This document shows positions 23,490 to 37,700 of a stretch of 64,000 nucleotides of DNA, piece by piece. Within the stretch, counting starts at the first letter, position 1; each line of letters opens with the position of its first letter. A program made the translations under genes and the position numbers. The DNA is from Physcomitrium patens (taxonomy: Eukaryota > Streptophyta > Bryopsida > Funariales > Funariaceae). Location: contig NC_037272.1 in assembly GCF_000002425.4 (NCBI RefSeq), positions 13,590,174 through 13,654,173 on the forward strand. Reading direction: 5' to 3'. The notes beneath the pieces were generated by a model. The model had not been told where the DNA came from, searched no databases, and saw only the letters and a program-made list of their open reading frames with translations.

Positions 23490-26400
23490 GATTGACAAAA
23501 GTACACCTACAATATCAGAGCTTTGTCTAATCTTGATTAAGAGTGGATTACCCCTTTTCTTTGATAAGATATAAGCGTATTAGAAGTTTCAGATTACCTT
23601 CTTCTAAACTGATATTGTCCTTAATATTTTCTTTGTCCACAAGTCCTCTCTTCTATTTATCTTGAGTGATATTAGACATCTTCCCTCGTCTAAGTGTTAT
23701 CATGGCAGAACTTCTTGAAATGAAGAGTGCAATGGCACAAATGCAAGAGCAATTGAGGGAGTTAATGCTTGCAATGCATCAACTCAATTTACCACCACAA
23801 GGAGCAACAAGATTGGCAGGAAGTGTAGATATAGAAATGGTTGGAACTGCTTCAACATCTGCACCAAACCATGTCTTTTTTCCTATGGTGGAACGCCCTT
23901 CAAATGTTAGAGAACCAAGAATTACCCTACCCAAGAATTTTGATGGCACCAGATCCAAGTTTCGAGGATTTATCAATTAAGTGCAACTTGTGATTGAACT
24001 TCAACCCCAAAGTTATCCAACTCCAGGATCACAAGTTAGATTCATTGATACGATTCTTTCAAGTTCAGTACTATCGTGGTTTTTATCTTTTCTTGAACGA
24101 CGAGATCCAATATTGGATAATCTAGAGACTTTTTTGGCGGAGTTTCGATCCATGTATGGAAAATATGATGCAATTCATGTTGCAACCAATAAGATCTGTA
24201 TTTTACGACAAGGCAATCAATCTGTAACGTTATATGCTTCACAATTTCGATAACTTGCAACTGATATCAAGTGGGATGATGCTGCACTTATTAGCCAATT
24301 TCTCTACGGATTACAATATGAGGTAAAAAAATTAATGCTCAACTTACCAGATCCTCAAACATTGAGTCAAGCAATTGACTTTGCTGTGAAGTACGACAAT
24401 CACCTTTTTGAATTTCGATCTGAGAACCGTACAAGTGGACCTCAACATTACTATAATTCAATGGCAACACCAACACCTCTTCAACACATACATTCAAAAG
24501 TAGAGGATATGCAAATTGATGCAGTACTTTTCAAACCTCTTACTGAGTAAGAAAAGACTCGTCGTCGTCAAGAAAGATTATGTTTATATTGTGGAGAACC
24601 AAAGCACACTACTCAATATTGTGCAAAGAAACGACGCAATTACAAAATGAGGAGTATGGCTATGAAAGAAGACAATTTATCAGAAAACGAGTTTGTCCAG
24701 CTACAATAGGGACCGTGCGGCTGGAACCTTGCACAACATCTAGTAAAGGTCCTATTCTCTCCTCAGAGCCCTTTCCTTATTTTACATTAAATATTATTTT
24801 AGGACCTAAACATTACAAAGTCTCTGCCTGGTTAGATTCGGGAGCCTCGGCGTGTTTTTTAGATGAAGAATTTACTAAAAGACATAGCATATCTTTAGTA
24901 AAGAAAACTAAACCTATTTATGTAGAAGTCATAGATGGTCGTCCATTGTCTTCTAGAGATATTACTCTCGAAATCCTTCCTATAGAAGTAATAATCAATG
25001 GTCATAATAGTTTTGTAGTATTTAATATCATTAGATCTTCCTCTAATCCTGTCATTTTAGATTTATCGTGGTTAGAAAAATACAACCCTCAAATAGATTG
25101 GATTTCTCAAATTCTTACTTTCTCTAAAAGTATAACTAATAGTGTAGCTAATCAAGTAGAGAGACATAAGTCCAGATCATTTAAACTCGTATTTATAGGT
25201 GCAAAAGCTTTCTTGCATGCTGCTATGAAAGAATCACCATATATTATTTATGCCACACTTGTTCCTACTGGTGAAAAGACTTCAAGTGGCATTTCAAGCC
25301 AATATCAAGAATTTTAAAATATATTCGAAAAAAAGAATGTAGATACACTCCCAGAACATCGTCCCCATCATTGCTCAATTGACCTTCAAGAAGAAGCACA
25401 ATTGCCATTCAGACCAATCTACAGTTTATCACAAAATGAGTTGACTGAACTCAAGGAGTATATTGAAGAAAATCTAGTTAAGAATTTCATACACCATTCT
25501 AAATCTCTGGCACAAGCTCCAATTTTATTTGTGAAGAAAAAAGATGGATCATTGCGGATGTATGTTGATTATCGAGGACTCAACAAGATTACCATCAAGA
25601 ACAGGTATCCACTACCTTTAATATCTGGACTTCTTGATCAGTTGAATCAAGCTAAGATCTATACAAAAATAGATCTTCGGGGAGCATACAATCTAGTACG
25701 CATCAAAGAAGGAGATGAATGGAAGACTACGTTTTGAACTAGGTATAGACATTTTGAATACAACGTCATGCCTTTTGGACTTACAAATGCACCAGCAACT
25801 TTTCAACATCTAATGCATGATGTTTTTCGAGAGTTTTTGGACGATTCTGTGGTTTGTTATCTAGACGACATTTCGATCTATTCTAAGAATCCAAAAGAAC
25901 ATGAACTTCATATTCGTCATGTGTTACAAAAATTAAGATATGTAGGACTTTATGCCAAGATAGAAAAGTGTGTATTCTATACTATTCAAGTCAATTTCTT
26001 AGGTTACATTATTTCAAATGATGGACTTATGATAGATCCTAAAAAAACTCAAAGTATTATAGGTTGAAAGATCCCAAAAATGGTAAGAGATATCCAATGT
26101 TTTTTGGAATTTGTCAACTACTATCGAATCTTCATCAAGGACTTCTCTCAAGTTGCAGCTCCACTTACACATTTGACTTGTAAAGACAAACTCTAATGGA
26201 ATTAAGAAGCGGAAGTTGCTTTTGAATCTTTGAAGATAGCATTTGTTTCTGCATCAATCTTGTATCGTGTTGATTTTTCCAAAGCATTCTTTATGGAAAC
26301 AGATGCATCAGACTTTGCTGTAGGTGCGGTTTTATCACAAATGGGAACAGATGACAAACTTCATCTAGTAGCCTTTCATTCAAAAAAATTCTCAATAGCA

Positions 26401-26934
26401 GAAATCAATTATGAGATTTATGACAAAGAACTTCTTACAATTATGGATTCTTTTCAAGAATGGTGTCATTTTTTAGAAGGCACTTCCAATCCAGTCAGCG
26501 TATATACAGATCACAAGAACCTTGAATATTTTATGTCAGCACGTGTATTAAATCGTCGTCAAGCTCGTTGGAGCATGTCTTTATGAAGATTCGAGTTCAT
26601 TATCAGTTATCAGTCAAGAAAAAAATAAGGTTTGTCCAATGCCTTGTCTAGACGTTCTTATCTTACACCAAAAGAAAGAGATGCAGCTTTTGAGCAACAA
26701 AGAATGGTTCTCTTGAAGCCGAAGCAATTTCATCTTTGAGCAATAAAATCAACATTGACTGTTGATTTAACTTTTCTTAAGTAAGTCCAGTTAAGTATGT
26801 CTTCAGATCCTCTTGTTCATGATATCAAGAATAATTCTTCTAAATCTCATGATCCATCTAAATTTGAATTCAAGAACAACCTACTCTATTTCAAAGGACG
26901 CCTATATGTTCCAGAAGGAGAAGCACGTTTACGT

Positions 26935-28269
26935 TGTCGTATGGCGTGATTTGCTATCTGAGAATACACTAGGTATTTAGCCATAGAGAGTGTACCTTAA
27001 ACCTTTATATGATTCTTTTCTTAGCTTCCAAAAACTCCTTTATTTTTGTATAAAACTCCAAATATAACAAAATCCCTTCAAAACATATTTTTTCCGCGAA
27101 GGGTTTTCTCGCCCCGAACTTTAAAAAATCATAACTATTGATCGAACCGTTCAGTTTGTATCAAATTTACAAAATAGGTAGAATTTATCCTTAACTTGTA
27201 CCACAAAAAAAACCAACTGCAAATTCACTCCCGATCTTCTAGCATCTAAGAAACCCTAGCAGACACTCCAAACCCTAATTTACAAGCACCCGATAACTAT
27301 TTTCCTTATATCTCAAAAATCCGAACTTTAAATGTCATAAAACTAATGCACAAAGTTTACTAACATGAAATTACACATTCCTTGAAATTTTGAGCCAAAA
27401 CCTCACAAAATTGCTCAAGATATAGCTCAAGAGACAAACACTAGTAAATCGGTTTACTTACTACCCTTAGATTGCATGTGCTGACTTCAAAATCCAATAA
27501 CTCCTTCATGCCAACTTGGAATCCAGTAAAATGTATGAGAAAAGTATAGCCGCAAAAGTGTTCTTTCCAGTCGCGTTCGCTGATCCTCAATTGCCATCTG
27601 TACGCGTGCGTTATGCCCAAAAGAGTGACAGTAGGTCCAAAACTAACACCTTAACTTTGAGCGCCTATAACTTCTTCATAAAAACCCCAAATGATACAAA
27701 ACTTGCACCAAAACCTTAACCAAAAACCTAAACCTTCTGACCCTAGCCTTCGATGTTCGAATGGCCTCGAGAAACTAACTCTAATCCCTAATATGGCCAC
27801 GGGCAGCCTCCTCAAAGCCCATTGGTCATGATTTTTGACCAATAGGAATGGAGATTTTCATCATTCATCTCCATTCATCTATATTGGTGCCCTAATTACT
27901 CCCTTTGCTACCAAAATCTTTCTTCAATCCTTTTTCTTATAAGATTTACATAATGTATGCTCTAAACACCAAATAAAAGAACCAAAATAAGTTTTTAAAT
28001 GTCACCAATGTCTAACAAAGGTGACTCTAAATATTTAGAAGTTACTATCAACCAAAACCAATCTTAAAAGCCACTATCAAAAAGAAAATTAAAGTTATAC
28101 AAATTCTATAGTAATCTTTTTAAACACCCTCTTCTCAAAGTAATAATCAAATTATATTCTACAACCAACTAAAATCTACTAACATGGCTCTCACCATGTT
28201 ACTTAATAAATTATATATTAAATACATAATTACATTATTTTCATATAGTAGCCGAATCACAACACGACA
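26935..28269 (-). mobile_element. D2: solo LTR of the E family
   Basis: 1,335 bp, starting TGTCGTATGGCG and ending CACAACACGACA, flanked by a perfect 4-bp ACGT duplication (26,931-26,934 and 28,270-28,273) in the region between RNase H and integrase of K. It is the reverse complement of the E LTRs at 12,566 and 38,456, so it is minus oriented, and it keeps many more CpG sites than they do. No interior is present. Confidence 0.92.
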
Positions 28270-28561
28270 ACGTGTTCTTCAAGCTCGTCACGACGTCCCA
28301 ACAGCAAGACATTTTGGATATAATAAGACTTTGGAGCTGATATCTAGAGATTTTTGATGGCCTCAAATGTGGAAGGCAGTCAAAGATTTTGTACAATCAT
28401 ATAATGTTTGCTCAAGATCAAAAACTCCTCGTCATCGACCTTTTGGACTTCTTCAACTATTATCCATTCCAGAACAACTATGGTCTTCTGTTTCTATGGA
28501 CTTCATCATGGATCTTTTGATCTCAGGTTCTTATGATTCTATATTCATGATAGTAGATCGT

Positions 28562-29793
28562 TGTCGTATTATGTGCTTTCTTGCTCGAGAACGCGCCGGG
28601 CGTCTGGCTGTAGAAGGTAATATGGAGATTCGCTAATAGTCAAGCAGTCTATCAGTTTTTGACTGCTGGAATATAAACGACTGCAAGAATACACCGTAAA
28701 TCTATACGGATGCCCTTCGACTGCTTGTCGAAATCCTTTTTGCCCCAGCCAGTAGGTCTCTAGACGTTACAGAGAACCCCGAACAACTCAATCTGCTAAT
28801 CTTCGATACCGCTTTGTACTTACGATCTTGTATCCACTGACTGTCTTGTTAAATTAAACCAATAAATTTCATTCACTCCGCATACTCAATCCTATAGACA
28901 CCCTTTTAATCCTTCAATTACAGACGTAACTCGATTTTACAAAACAGTCAAGAGTAATCAAACCCACTTCATTAAAAAATCCCGATTCACCATTACAACA
29001 CTGACTTCAGCAACGATTGCCTCAGTCTTCCCAAAACTCTATGAAGAAGAAAAATCCAATTCTCCGTCTTTTCTTCCCCGACTCGAAGCATGAAGCTCCT
29101 CTCCAATCTCCTTGATCTTCAAAAACCTCCAATGAAACCGAACTAGTAACCTTGAAAAAGCTTGAAGCTCGCTCCTTGATCCAAAACCCCCCCCCTCCTA
29201 AACTGAAAAAAAAATAAAAAAATAAAAATAAAAAAAAAACCTCTCAAAAACTTATTCTCCCCCTAACCTTATCCTCTGAATTTCTTCAATCTTCCGTCTT
29301 GGATCCAAAATTGGCTCCCATCGTCAGAGCTTAGATCTGAAATTGGCTCCCGCCGTCAAAGCTTCCTCTTCCATTTTTACCTTTAAGAAATCTATTTACC
29401 GAAAATAACGTTCCTTGAAACGGCACAGAGAATAGGACAGCCTGAAACAGAATCGAAACCCCGTACTCGGATCTTCATTGGGTTGCCCGACCAATTCAGG
29501 TCTCATATTGGGTAAGAGGACCCGGATTGGATTCTCAAAATTGGATCCAATTGGCTCTTCGAACCAGGCTCATCCGTCGCGTGAATTGGTCCTTTCCCTT
29601 CCTGCTGACTCCCGATATTGGAATCAAATGGAGCATTTCAGTATGCCCCGGCTGACTGTAACAGGGTGACTAAACCTAACCACTCAGTATTTGCACTGGA
29701 GTTGGTCATTGCTCCCAATATTCGAGGTAACTGAATATTAATAAAAGTCCCCTTTTTTATATTTTCACGGTATATTTGTGTTACAACACGACA
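28562..29793 (-). mobile_element. C2: solo LTR of the C family
   Basis: 1,232 bp, starting TGTCGTATTATG and ending TTACAACACGACA, with perfect 4-bp TCGT duplications (28,558-28,561 and 29,794-29,797) in the integrase of K, only 292 bp from D2. It is related in reverse complement to C1 and, distantly, in the same orientation to C3. Termini and duplication length match the E family, so it is read as a solo LTR. Confidence 0.88.
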
Positions 29794-30894
29794 TCGTTTT
29801 ACCAAGATGGCACATTTTGTATCATATAAAAAATCTATCACAAGTGAAGAAACAGCTAAGCTCTTTCTTGACAATATCTATCGCTATCATAGATTATCCA
29901 AGGATATTATATCAGATAGGGGAACTCAATTTGTATCAAGCTTTTGGCGGACTCTTTTCAAGATCCTAAAAGTGGATATAAAACTATCTTCGGCATTCCA
30001 TCCTCAAAATGATGGACAAATAGAGCGTGTTAATCAGGTTTTGGAGCAATATTTAAGATGTACAATTAACTACCAACAAGATGATTGGACAACTCTTTTG
30101 CCATTGGCAGAGTTTGCTTACAATAACATGGTACATTCTTCTACAAAACAAACACCTTTCTTTGCTAATTATGATTATCATCCATGACTTGATACTTTTG
30201 ACTTTTCAAAAGTTGATAATCCTGCTGGGAAAGATTTGGCGATTCATTTATCAAAGCTACATTTTGGATCGGGGCCTCCCGAATCCCTATTAGGCCCAAG
30301 AACAACAAAAGGTCAATGCGGATGTCTATTGAAAGGAACAACTACCATTCTTCTTGAGTGATAAGGTATGGCTACTTCGTCGCAATATCAAGACCACTCA
30401 TCCTTGTGACAAGTTGGACTATCGAAGGCTGGGACCATTTTCTATTTCTGCACAAATCAATCCCGTTGCATATCGTTTATATCTACCAGAGTCAATGAAA
30501 ATCCATCCAGTATTCTACGTATCTCTTCTTGAACCATACAAGTCAGTAGACATACCAAGAAGACAACAAGCTCTATCTCCTCCTATAGAAGTAGACAATA
30601 ATAAAGAGTTTGAAGTAAAAAAAGTCTTAGATTCAAGGCGGCGTCAAAATAAATTGGAGTATCTTCTCCATTGGTGCGGATATGGTATTAATGAACGGAG
30701 ATGGGAGCCAATAAAGAATCTTGCAAATGCAGCATAGGCGGTGGAGACTTTTCATCGACGACATCCATCAAAATCAAGATGAAAACCTTCTTTATAAAAG
30801 AAACAACATCTATGCAAGATAATATTCTACTTGCAATCCTTCTTCGTAGCTTCTTTGTAGTTGTGATGTTCAGGAGTTGGAGAACCAACAACTA

Positions 30895-31300
30895 GTGGAT
30901 TCGACTCAAGAGCCTTCATTTGCTAACCTGCCGAACGAGATATTACGATTATCACAAGCTTCAAGACGACGCAATCGAGATGAAGATCTTCAAGAACGAC
31001 ATGTTCTTCCTCGAATAGATGGCGAGATACAATGCATTTGGTATCATGATTTGGGAAGGGACTCCCCATGTTTGTTGATTTTGCTAGAGGTAGGAACAAC
31101 TCCTGATGGTGTTCCAAATGTTCTATTCGAAGAAAGTTATGAAGGCCTCAACAATGATCAAATAGCTGGGTAGTCTTCTTGCCCTGGTATGGGATACTAC
31201 GAATGGTTGAGAGATCCTATCAATCATCTTCGAAGAGAACAAAGATCGGAGTACGTGGTGAATATAATTTGTCACATCATAGATTTCTTCAACATATGAT
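30895..31300 (+). mobile_element. Extra 3' frame of K, homologue of the element A frame
   Basis: Same position, between chromodomain and purine tract, and clearly the same protein as the 134-codon frame of element A, with the DSTQEPSF, SRRRNRDE, VLPRIDGEIQ and EVGTTPDGVPN blocks. It is decayed here. Confidence 0.75.
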
Positions 31301-31340
31301 GACTGCTCCTCGTCGAACTCGTTCCTAGAAGGGGGGATAA

Positions 31341-31881
31341 TGTCACAGACATATTCATATAAGTTAGTAATTACATATACAAGTAGATAAAAGTAAGTTA
31401 ATTCTATAATATTTAATATGGAAGCTTCCTAGAAGCTTCATAGATGTTGCTTTGACTTCATAGGTATCTTTAATTGACTTTTTGGATTAGAAACGTGGTC
31501 AACAAGTTGGCCATGTGCCACACATGTTGTTAGCTTGAAGATCAAGCTAACTATGTGGCCCACACGTAGAAAAACTTGCCTTGTAAGTCAAGGCATGTGT
31601 CCTACAAAGTCAACACATATTGGAGGTCTTATAGAACATCGCCACGTAGCCCCTAGTTAGATAGTATATATAAGGACAAGAGTGAAGCCTTCTTTACTCT
31701 TGTCAAATCCTTTCTTGCTTCTAGTCTAGTGTCAAGGGTCTCTAGTTTTCTTGTCTTTTGGCAATAGCCATTCTAGTTTCTCTTTCAATATACATACTTA
31801 TTTATTTATATTTTGTTACCTTTCTTTGAGTGAAGGCTCACTTGTCTCGATTGTTTTTTCATCGAGTTCTTGTCCTTGACA
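31341..31881 (+). repeat. K 3' LTR
   Basis: 541 bp, starting TGTCACAG and ending CCTTGACA, followed by TCAAA (31,882-31,886). About 24 differences from the 5' LTR by eye. Confidence 0.93.
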
Positions 31882-31886
31882 TCAAA

Positions 31887-33032
31887 ATAGGCTATTACTT
31901 ATGGCATTGAGGTTGTAAGAAAGAAAGAGGATATTTTTGATAAGTATGTAAACACAGGGGATCTATAAAATCATGCTATTACCAACATGAATAAAGGAAA
32001 AATAACAAGGCAAGAATTACTTAATACAGCCACAATAATTAGAAATGCCACAGGATGGGATGACTCTGTAGATACTATGTCTGTACATGCTTATTTGGCA
32101 AAATTCCAACATGAAGTTCTAATGGAAGTAAAAAGGAGAAGAAATAAAATAGAAGAAAATTTTGAAGAGCCAACCAACAAAAAGAGATCTCAAAGATATG
32201 CAGAAATGACACAAAATAAAGAAATACCTATACTATAGGCTAATAGACCATCTAGGGCTGAGCCATCAACATCGACCTTGAAAATGCACCACTGCCAAAA
32301 GAGAAATGAGAAGAAAGGATGGAAGTTGATAAAGACAAAGGAAAGAGTAAGCATGTTATTTATAAGCTACAATCAGATATTAAGGCAGCCATAGATTTGA
32401 AAAGAGTATTAGAAAAAAGAATATTAAATACCAAAATTGAATTTATTTTATGAAAAATTTTGGGCATTGCAAAGAGAGAGTTTCATGATGTCATCATTGA
32501 CACCATTAAGCAAAAGAAGCAGTTGACAAGAGAATTTGCTATATCTAATGCTTTGGATACAATCTTCACTAAAAAAGAGGAACATGAATTGACAGAATGT
32601 TATACCAATAAAAAGGTATAATTTGATTTGGATGAATACAAGGATGATGACAAAGGCCCTGGACACTATACCAAGGGACATTGGGCCAGAGCCACCATAG
32701 AGACTTTAGTAAAAATGGAAGACTTGATAGAATCAGTAATTGCTCTCATTGACCATGGATGTGAAATTAATATTATGTCAAAAGAAGTCTACAAACGTAG
32801 AAGGTAGCCCATTGATATTAACCATGGTTGGATGATTTGGGCAGCAAATAATACACAATGAGATCTTTATAGTGCTTATCCAAATGTGAAGGTAAAAGTT
32901 AGAGATGTAACCATAGAACAATTTTTTTTTATTCAAGACACTACTTCATACCTAGTGATTCCTGGTTAACCATATATTACAGCTGTGAGGATGGAAAGCA
33001 AAGTTTTGGATGACGGATCAGCATGTGCCCAT
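31887..33032 (+). mobile_element. E gag end and protease-like region
   Basis: Continuation of E after K. It shows a charged coiled-coil-like stretch (about 31,990-32,240, many K/E/R) and, near 32,720-32,800, a decayed retropepsin-type block resembling ALIDxGxEINIMSKEVY. It stops at 33,032, where C3 is inserted. Confidence 0.6.
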
Positions 33033-34783
33033 TGTCATAATACATAAAGTCTTGCTTGAGAATGCTTCGGGCACCTGACTGTGGAAGAAAGAATAGAAAT
33101 TGTAATAACAAAATCTTAATTCTAATAGAATACTAACAATACTCTAATTGGACTACAATAATGCTAAACAAGCTTAATCAAATTCAATGAAAGCTCAAAG
33201 AAATTTCAAAGAAACAATAAGAAATCTTAAAAAAATATTAGAATGATTACAAATATCTCTCAAATATATATCAATTCAATCTTAATTTAATCCTAATTAA
33301 AATCCTATTGGACTTTATTCAAACTTTAGGCCAAAATTAATTAAATCTTAAACCTTAAATCAAACTCTAAACAAACCTTAAACCAAACCCCAACCTAATC
33401 TTAAACCAAATCCTAACCAAACCCTAAACCAAACCCTAAATCTTAAATTAAATCCTAACCAAATCCTAATCCAAATCCTAAATCCTAAACCAAATCCTAA
33501 TCCAAATCCTAAATCCTAAACCAAATCCTAATTAAATCCTAAATCCTAAATCAAATCTTAATCCAAATCCTAACAAATCCTAAATCCTAAATCAAATCCT
33601 AACCAAATCCTAAACCAAAGCCTAATCTAAATCCTAAATCTTGAACCAAACTCTAATCAAATCCTAAACCCTAAATCCTGAACCAAACTCTAATCAAATC
33701 CTAAACCCTAAATCAAACCTTAATACAAACTCTAAACATTCCTATAACGGATTTAAACCTCAATAATTAATGAATAAACCATTGATCTTAATTCAAATTT
33801 TTCATACTTCTCAAAATATAAGCTAAAAATATGCACAAAAAAAATTGAAAAGGATCGGAGTTACCAAATTGACAATAACCTCAAAAATGTGCTTGGGTAT
33901 TGGCCGGCCGCCTTCTCCAATCTTGATGCCAATCTTCTAGAGCCAATATCTCTTCTTTGCACTATTCGATTGATCTCAAAATTCTCATACACATAGAAAA
34001 ACAAGTCTAATATCTTTTCATGTAAGTTTCACTCCAATCCAACCAATAGATTGCAAGAAAGCTTAAAAATCTCCACTAGACCTAAAATTCTATTTTTTGA
34101 GACCTTGACCCACTTATACCTCAATATCCCTCAATTCAATCATTAGATCAAGCTCAAATTCACGATACATATTAAACACATTTATAACCATAAATCTACA
34201 AAATTTCACTTGTAGATCTATTACAAAACTCTTGAAATCACCAAAAACTTAAACCCTATTTTATTTCATAAAATCCAAGTCATCTGAAACAAACCTTGAT
34301 TTTGCAAAGCTCTTACAAAGTCATATCAATTTCAAATCATCCAAAATTAATGCTCATAGAAAGCCTATTTAATCTGCTATCAAATCTCACTCTTCAATCT
34401 CTAAAAGAATTGCGGAGTCATTATCGAGACTCGGTTTTGTGCCCCAGGGTCTGATTTCAATCGTATTCATAACTGGCCCTCTTTGGGTATCAATATCTAG
34501 TTTTTCTAAGTAATCTTTTTTCTAGAATTTATTCTTAACTTTCTTTTAAAGATACCTATATTATTTATTTTTCCAATCTACTTTGATTTGCCTTACTTAT
34601 GGTACTACAAAATAAGTAGAAGTCACCTTTCTAAAAGGCAGCATTGGTACCTTTTAATTTTTTTACCCCTTTGACTATTAACTATATTTCTAAGATAATT
34701 TTTTCTAATACTTTGAACTAAGATCTCCTAAATTATAATAATCTCCACACTCTTTTACCTATTAGTCGTATTATATCATGATG
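33033..34783 (-). mobile_element. C3: old solo LTR related to C2
   Basis: Starts TGTCATAATACATAAAG with the following CTTGCTTGAGAATGC...CGGGCACCTGACTGTGGAAG order matching the start of C2, and ends TTATATCATGATG, a decayed form of the C2 end. It is flanked by CCAT at 33,029-33,032 and 34,784-34,787, and E coding sequence resumes after it. It is longer than C2 (1,751 bp) because of a telomere-like repeat tract. There is no interior coding region. Confidence 0.65.
33325..33735. repeat. Telomere-like degenerate tandem tract in C3
   Basis: About 400 bp of variants of CCTAAATC and CCTAAACCAAAT, with several exact AAACCCTAAA units (for example near 33,418-33,445 and 33,665 onward). It resembles the plant telomere unit CCCTAAA but is irregular, with units of 6-12 bases. 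It lies inside an LTR, far from any chromosome end implied by the sequence. Confidence 0.8.
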
Positions 34784-34787
34784 CCAT

Positions 34788-37700
34788 ATTAAAAGTCAAG
34801 ATGAAAAGAGGGCAGTGCAATTTCTAACAGTACTTGCAAACCATGAGTGCAATTGGGATTATTTACAAAGTGATTTATTACCAAGGATTAGTGAAGAGTT
34901 TACAAATTTTTTCAAGGTACTATTATAGACCGAGAATATAGTGGTACATCAAAGAAGGTAATTTTATATGAAAAAGAAAGTACCTTTTATACATGTGTTG
35001 TAGAATTATCTAATAATGGATTTGCTATCTATACTCAACTTAATGATCTACCAAAGTGGGAGAAAAAAGTTGTGCAAAAATTTGAAAAAGACTTAAAAAG
35101 AGTAGGTGTACTTGATGGAGATGATAAGATAGTAGGTGTATATATGGAGACTAGTTTAGAAGATTTTATTGAAGAACTTTTAGAGGTTGAATAAGGAAAT
35201 GAAGATCAAGTGGTGCAAGTACATCCAAGAGAGCTCTACTCAGCTATACAAGCATTTCAAGATTATGAAGTCAAAGTTCAAACTAGGTACAAAATTGTGG
35301 AGAAGAAAATAAAACTTATAGCTATACCATTACCTAGTGATTCCAATCATTAAGTTCTACAAGCTTTGAAAGAAAAGGACTTACGGGATCCTAAACAAAT
35401 TGGCCACTTGTTTACCAAGATTACACTTAATAAGTTGAAAGTAGGATCTACAAATTTTCTATTACCTATTGAAGAAATGGAATTTAAAAATATGTTAAGT
35501 ACGCATGGAAAGGCTTTTGCTTTTGAACCCTTAGGAATTGGATGTGTCAATTCAAGTATTGTGGCACCAATGATTATATTTATAGTTTTGCATGTTCTTT
35601 GGGATTTAAGACCAATTTTGGTGCCTAAAGTGCATCTATCTAAACTTGTGGAGCTTTTAAAAGAAAAGATGCAAATGAAGATCCTAGAACCATCATTTGC
35701 ATCATATTCTAGTCATTGGTTTACAATACCAAAGAAAAATAGAACACTACAGTTTATTCAAGATATGCAACCATTGAATCAAGTGACTATTAAAAATACC
35801 AAGGTTGGACCAATTGTTAGAAAATTTGGTGAGACATTTGTTGGTAGAGCTATTTACTCTATTGGAAATCTTTATTCTTGATATGATCAATTTCAACTAG
35901 TTGAAGAAGCAAAGATATCACTACTATGAAGACACCTTTAGGATTGGTTAAGATGAATACACTACCACAAGGAGCAACAAATTTGATAGCTCACATGATG
36001 AATGGAATGAATAAGGTTCTTCGTGATTTCATTCCAAAAAAGACTATGTCCTTCTTGGATGATATTCCAATAAAAGTGTATTTAAAAGAAGAAAAAAATG
36101 AAACAATGGATCAGAAGGGATGTCATAAATTTGTATCTAATTATATTTTAGACTGTGATAAAATTTCATCTCGACTTGAGAAAGTTCACTTGACACTATC
36201 AGGAGCTAAATCTACCTTTAGAATTCAAAAAGTTGTTATTGTGGGACATTTGTGTGGATGGTTTGGTCGCAAACCTAATCCTAATAAGATGGATGCTATA
36301 TAACAGATGAGGAATATTTGTAGCTCACAAACAGAGATATGGAGGATTTTAAGAGCTTGCATATTTTAATGCGTATAGATTCCTCATTAGGCACATATAA
36401 CTAATCCTCTATATAGTTTGTTACAAAAAGAAAAGAGATTTAAATGGGAGAAGAAGTACATAAAAATAATTCAAAAGCTAAAGCAATTATTATCTTCCGC
36501 ACTTGTATTGTAAAGGATAAGTTATGAGGATGGCAAATCGGTAATACTTACAATTGATACTAGTCCAATAGGTGTTGGTTGGGCTTTAGGGCAAAATGAT
36601 GAAGAAGGTAATAGGTTTGCTATTAGATTTGGAGCTAAAGTATTAAGTGAATGACAAAGAAACTATCCACAAGTGAAACAAGAGCTATAGGAAATAGTTA
36701 CAACTACAAAAATGAAAGAAACTATTTAATAGGGGCACCAGTGATAGTAAAAACAGATTTTTTGCCACTATTGGGAATGATTATCAACTATAACATCCTT
36801 GATATTACTATGCTAAGATAGATTGCATATATTAAATCTTTGAATTCTGAATTTAGGCATATAGCAAGCAAAGATAATCTTGTAGTTAATATGCTATCTC
36901 GAGCTAGATATGAAAAAGAAAAAGATTTGATTGAAGATACTTAAGATATAAGTAATACCTTCTATTCTAAAGTACAACAAGTAGAGGATGAATATTCCAG
37001 ACCATTTACAGAAGAATTATATGAAGAAGAATGGATTGATATTGGACGCTATTTAAGCACATTATCAAGACAATTAGGATGGAATAATATTTATTTCAAA
37101 TAGATTAGACAGAAGGCTTATAACTACCTCTTACAAGGTGGTTACCTATGGAAGCGATGCAAACAGGATAGTGGAATGCCTTAGAGAGTAGTTTGTAAGA
37201 AAGAGATGAAAAAATAATTAATCCATGAATTCCATGATAGTTTATAGGCTGGACGTAGAGGTATTTATGCCACCTTTAACAAGCTCAAAGAAAAATATTG
37301 GTGGCATAACATGTATAGAGATGTGATGAAATTTATAAAATCATGCCAGACTTCTTAGATATACTCAGAGATTCGACATATAGATGGATTGCATCCTACA
37401 TATCCACTCACAATATATTATAAATCGGTTGTAGACCTAGTTACTATGCCTTTGGAAATATGGCAAATATGATACTTGGCTCTGGTATGAGAAGATTTAT
37501 CTAACCAAGTAGAAAGAAGAGCTCTACGAACAAAATCCACTGAAAGAGTTTGTAGATTTTTACTAGAAGATGTGATTTGTAGATATGGATGTATTGGAAA
37601 AATTACTACTGATCGTGGAGAATTGGATACACATGAAACTAGACAGTTCTTTGAGAGATGTAGAATCAAGCTAGCTCTTACTATATTTTATAATCTAGAA

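Larger units (their letters stand above)
15095..31881 (+). mobile_element. K: family A Ty3/gypsy chromovirus, split by C1, D2 and C2
   Basis: A full-length family A element inserted in the gag region of E. The 5' LTR is 15,095-15,401 plus 23,256-23,489, together 541 bp, exactly the length of the 3' LTR (31,341-31,881). Parts: gag from about 23,702 with zinc knuckle near 24,575-24,625, protease DSGAS near 24,835, reverse transcriptase about 25,400-26,070 with YLDD near 25,858, RNase H about 26,230-26,600, integrase about 26,890-30,300 (interrupted by D2 and C2), chromodomain about 30,600-30,730, extra 3' frame about 30,895-31,300, purine tract just before 31,341. About 24 of 541 LTR positions differ by eye (about 4.4%). 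It is broken about ten times or more, apart from the insertions. Confidence 0.92.

Noticed and set aside
33325-33735. A true chromosome end
   Set aside because: Units are irregular and the tract lies inside an LTR with element sequence on both sides.
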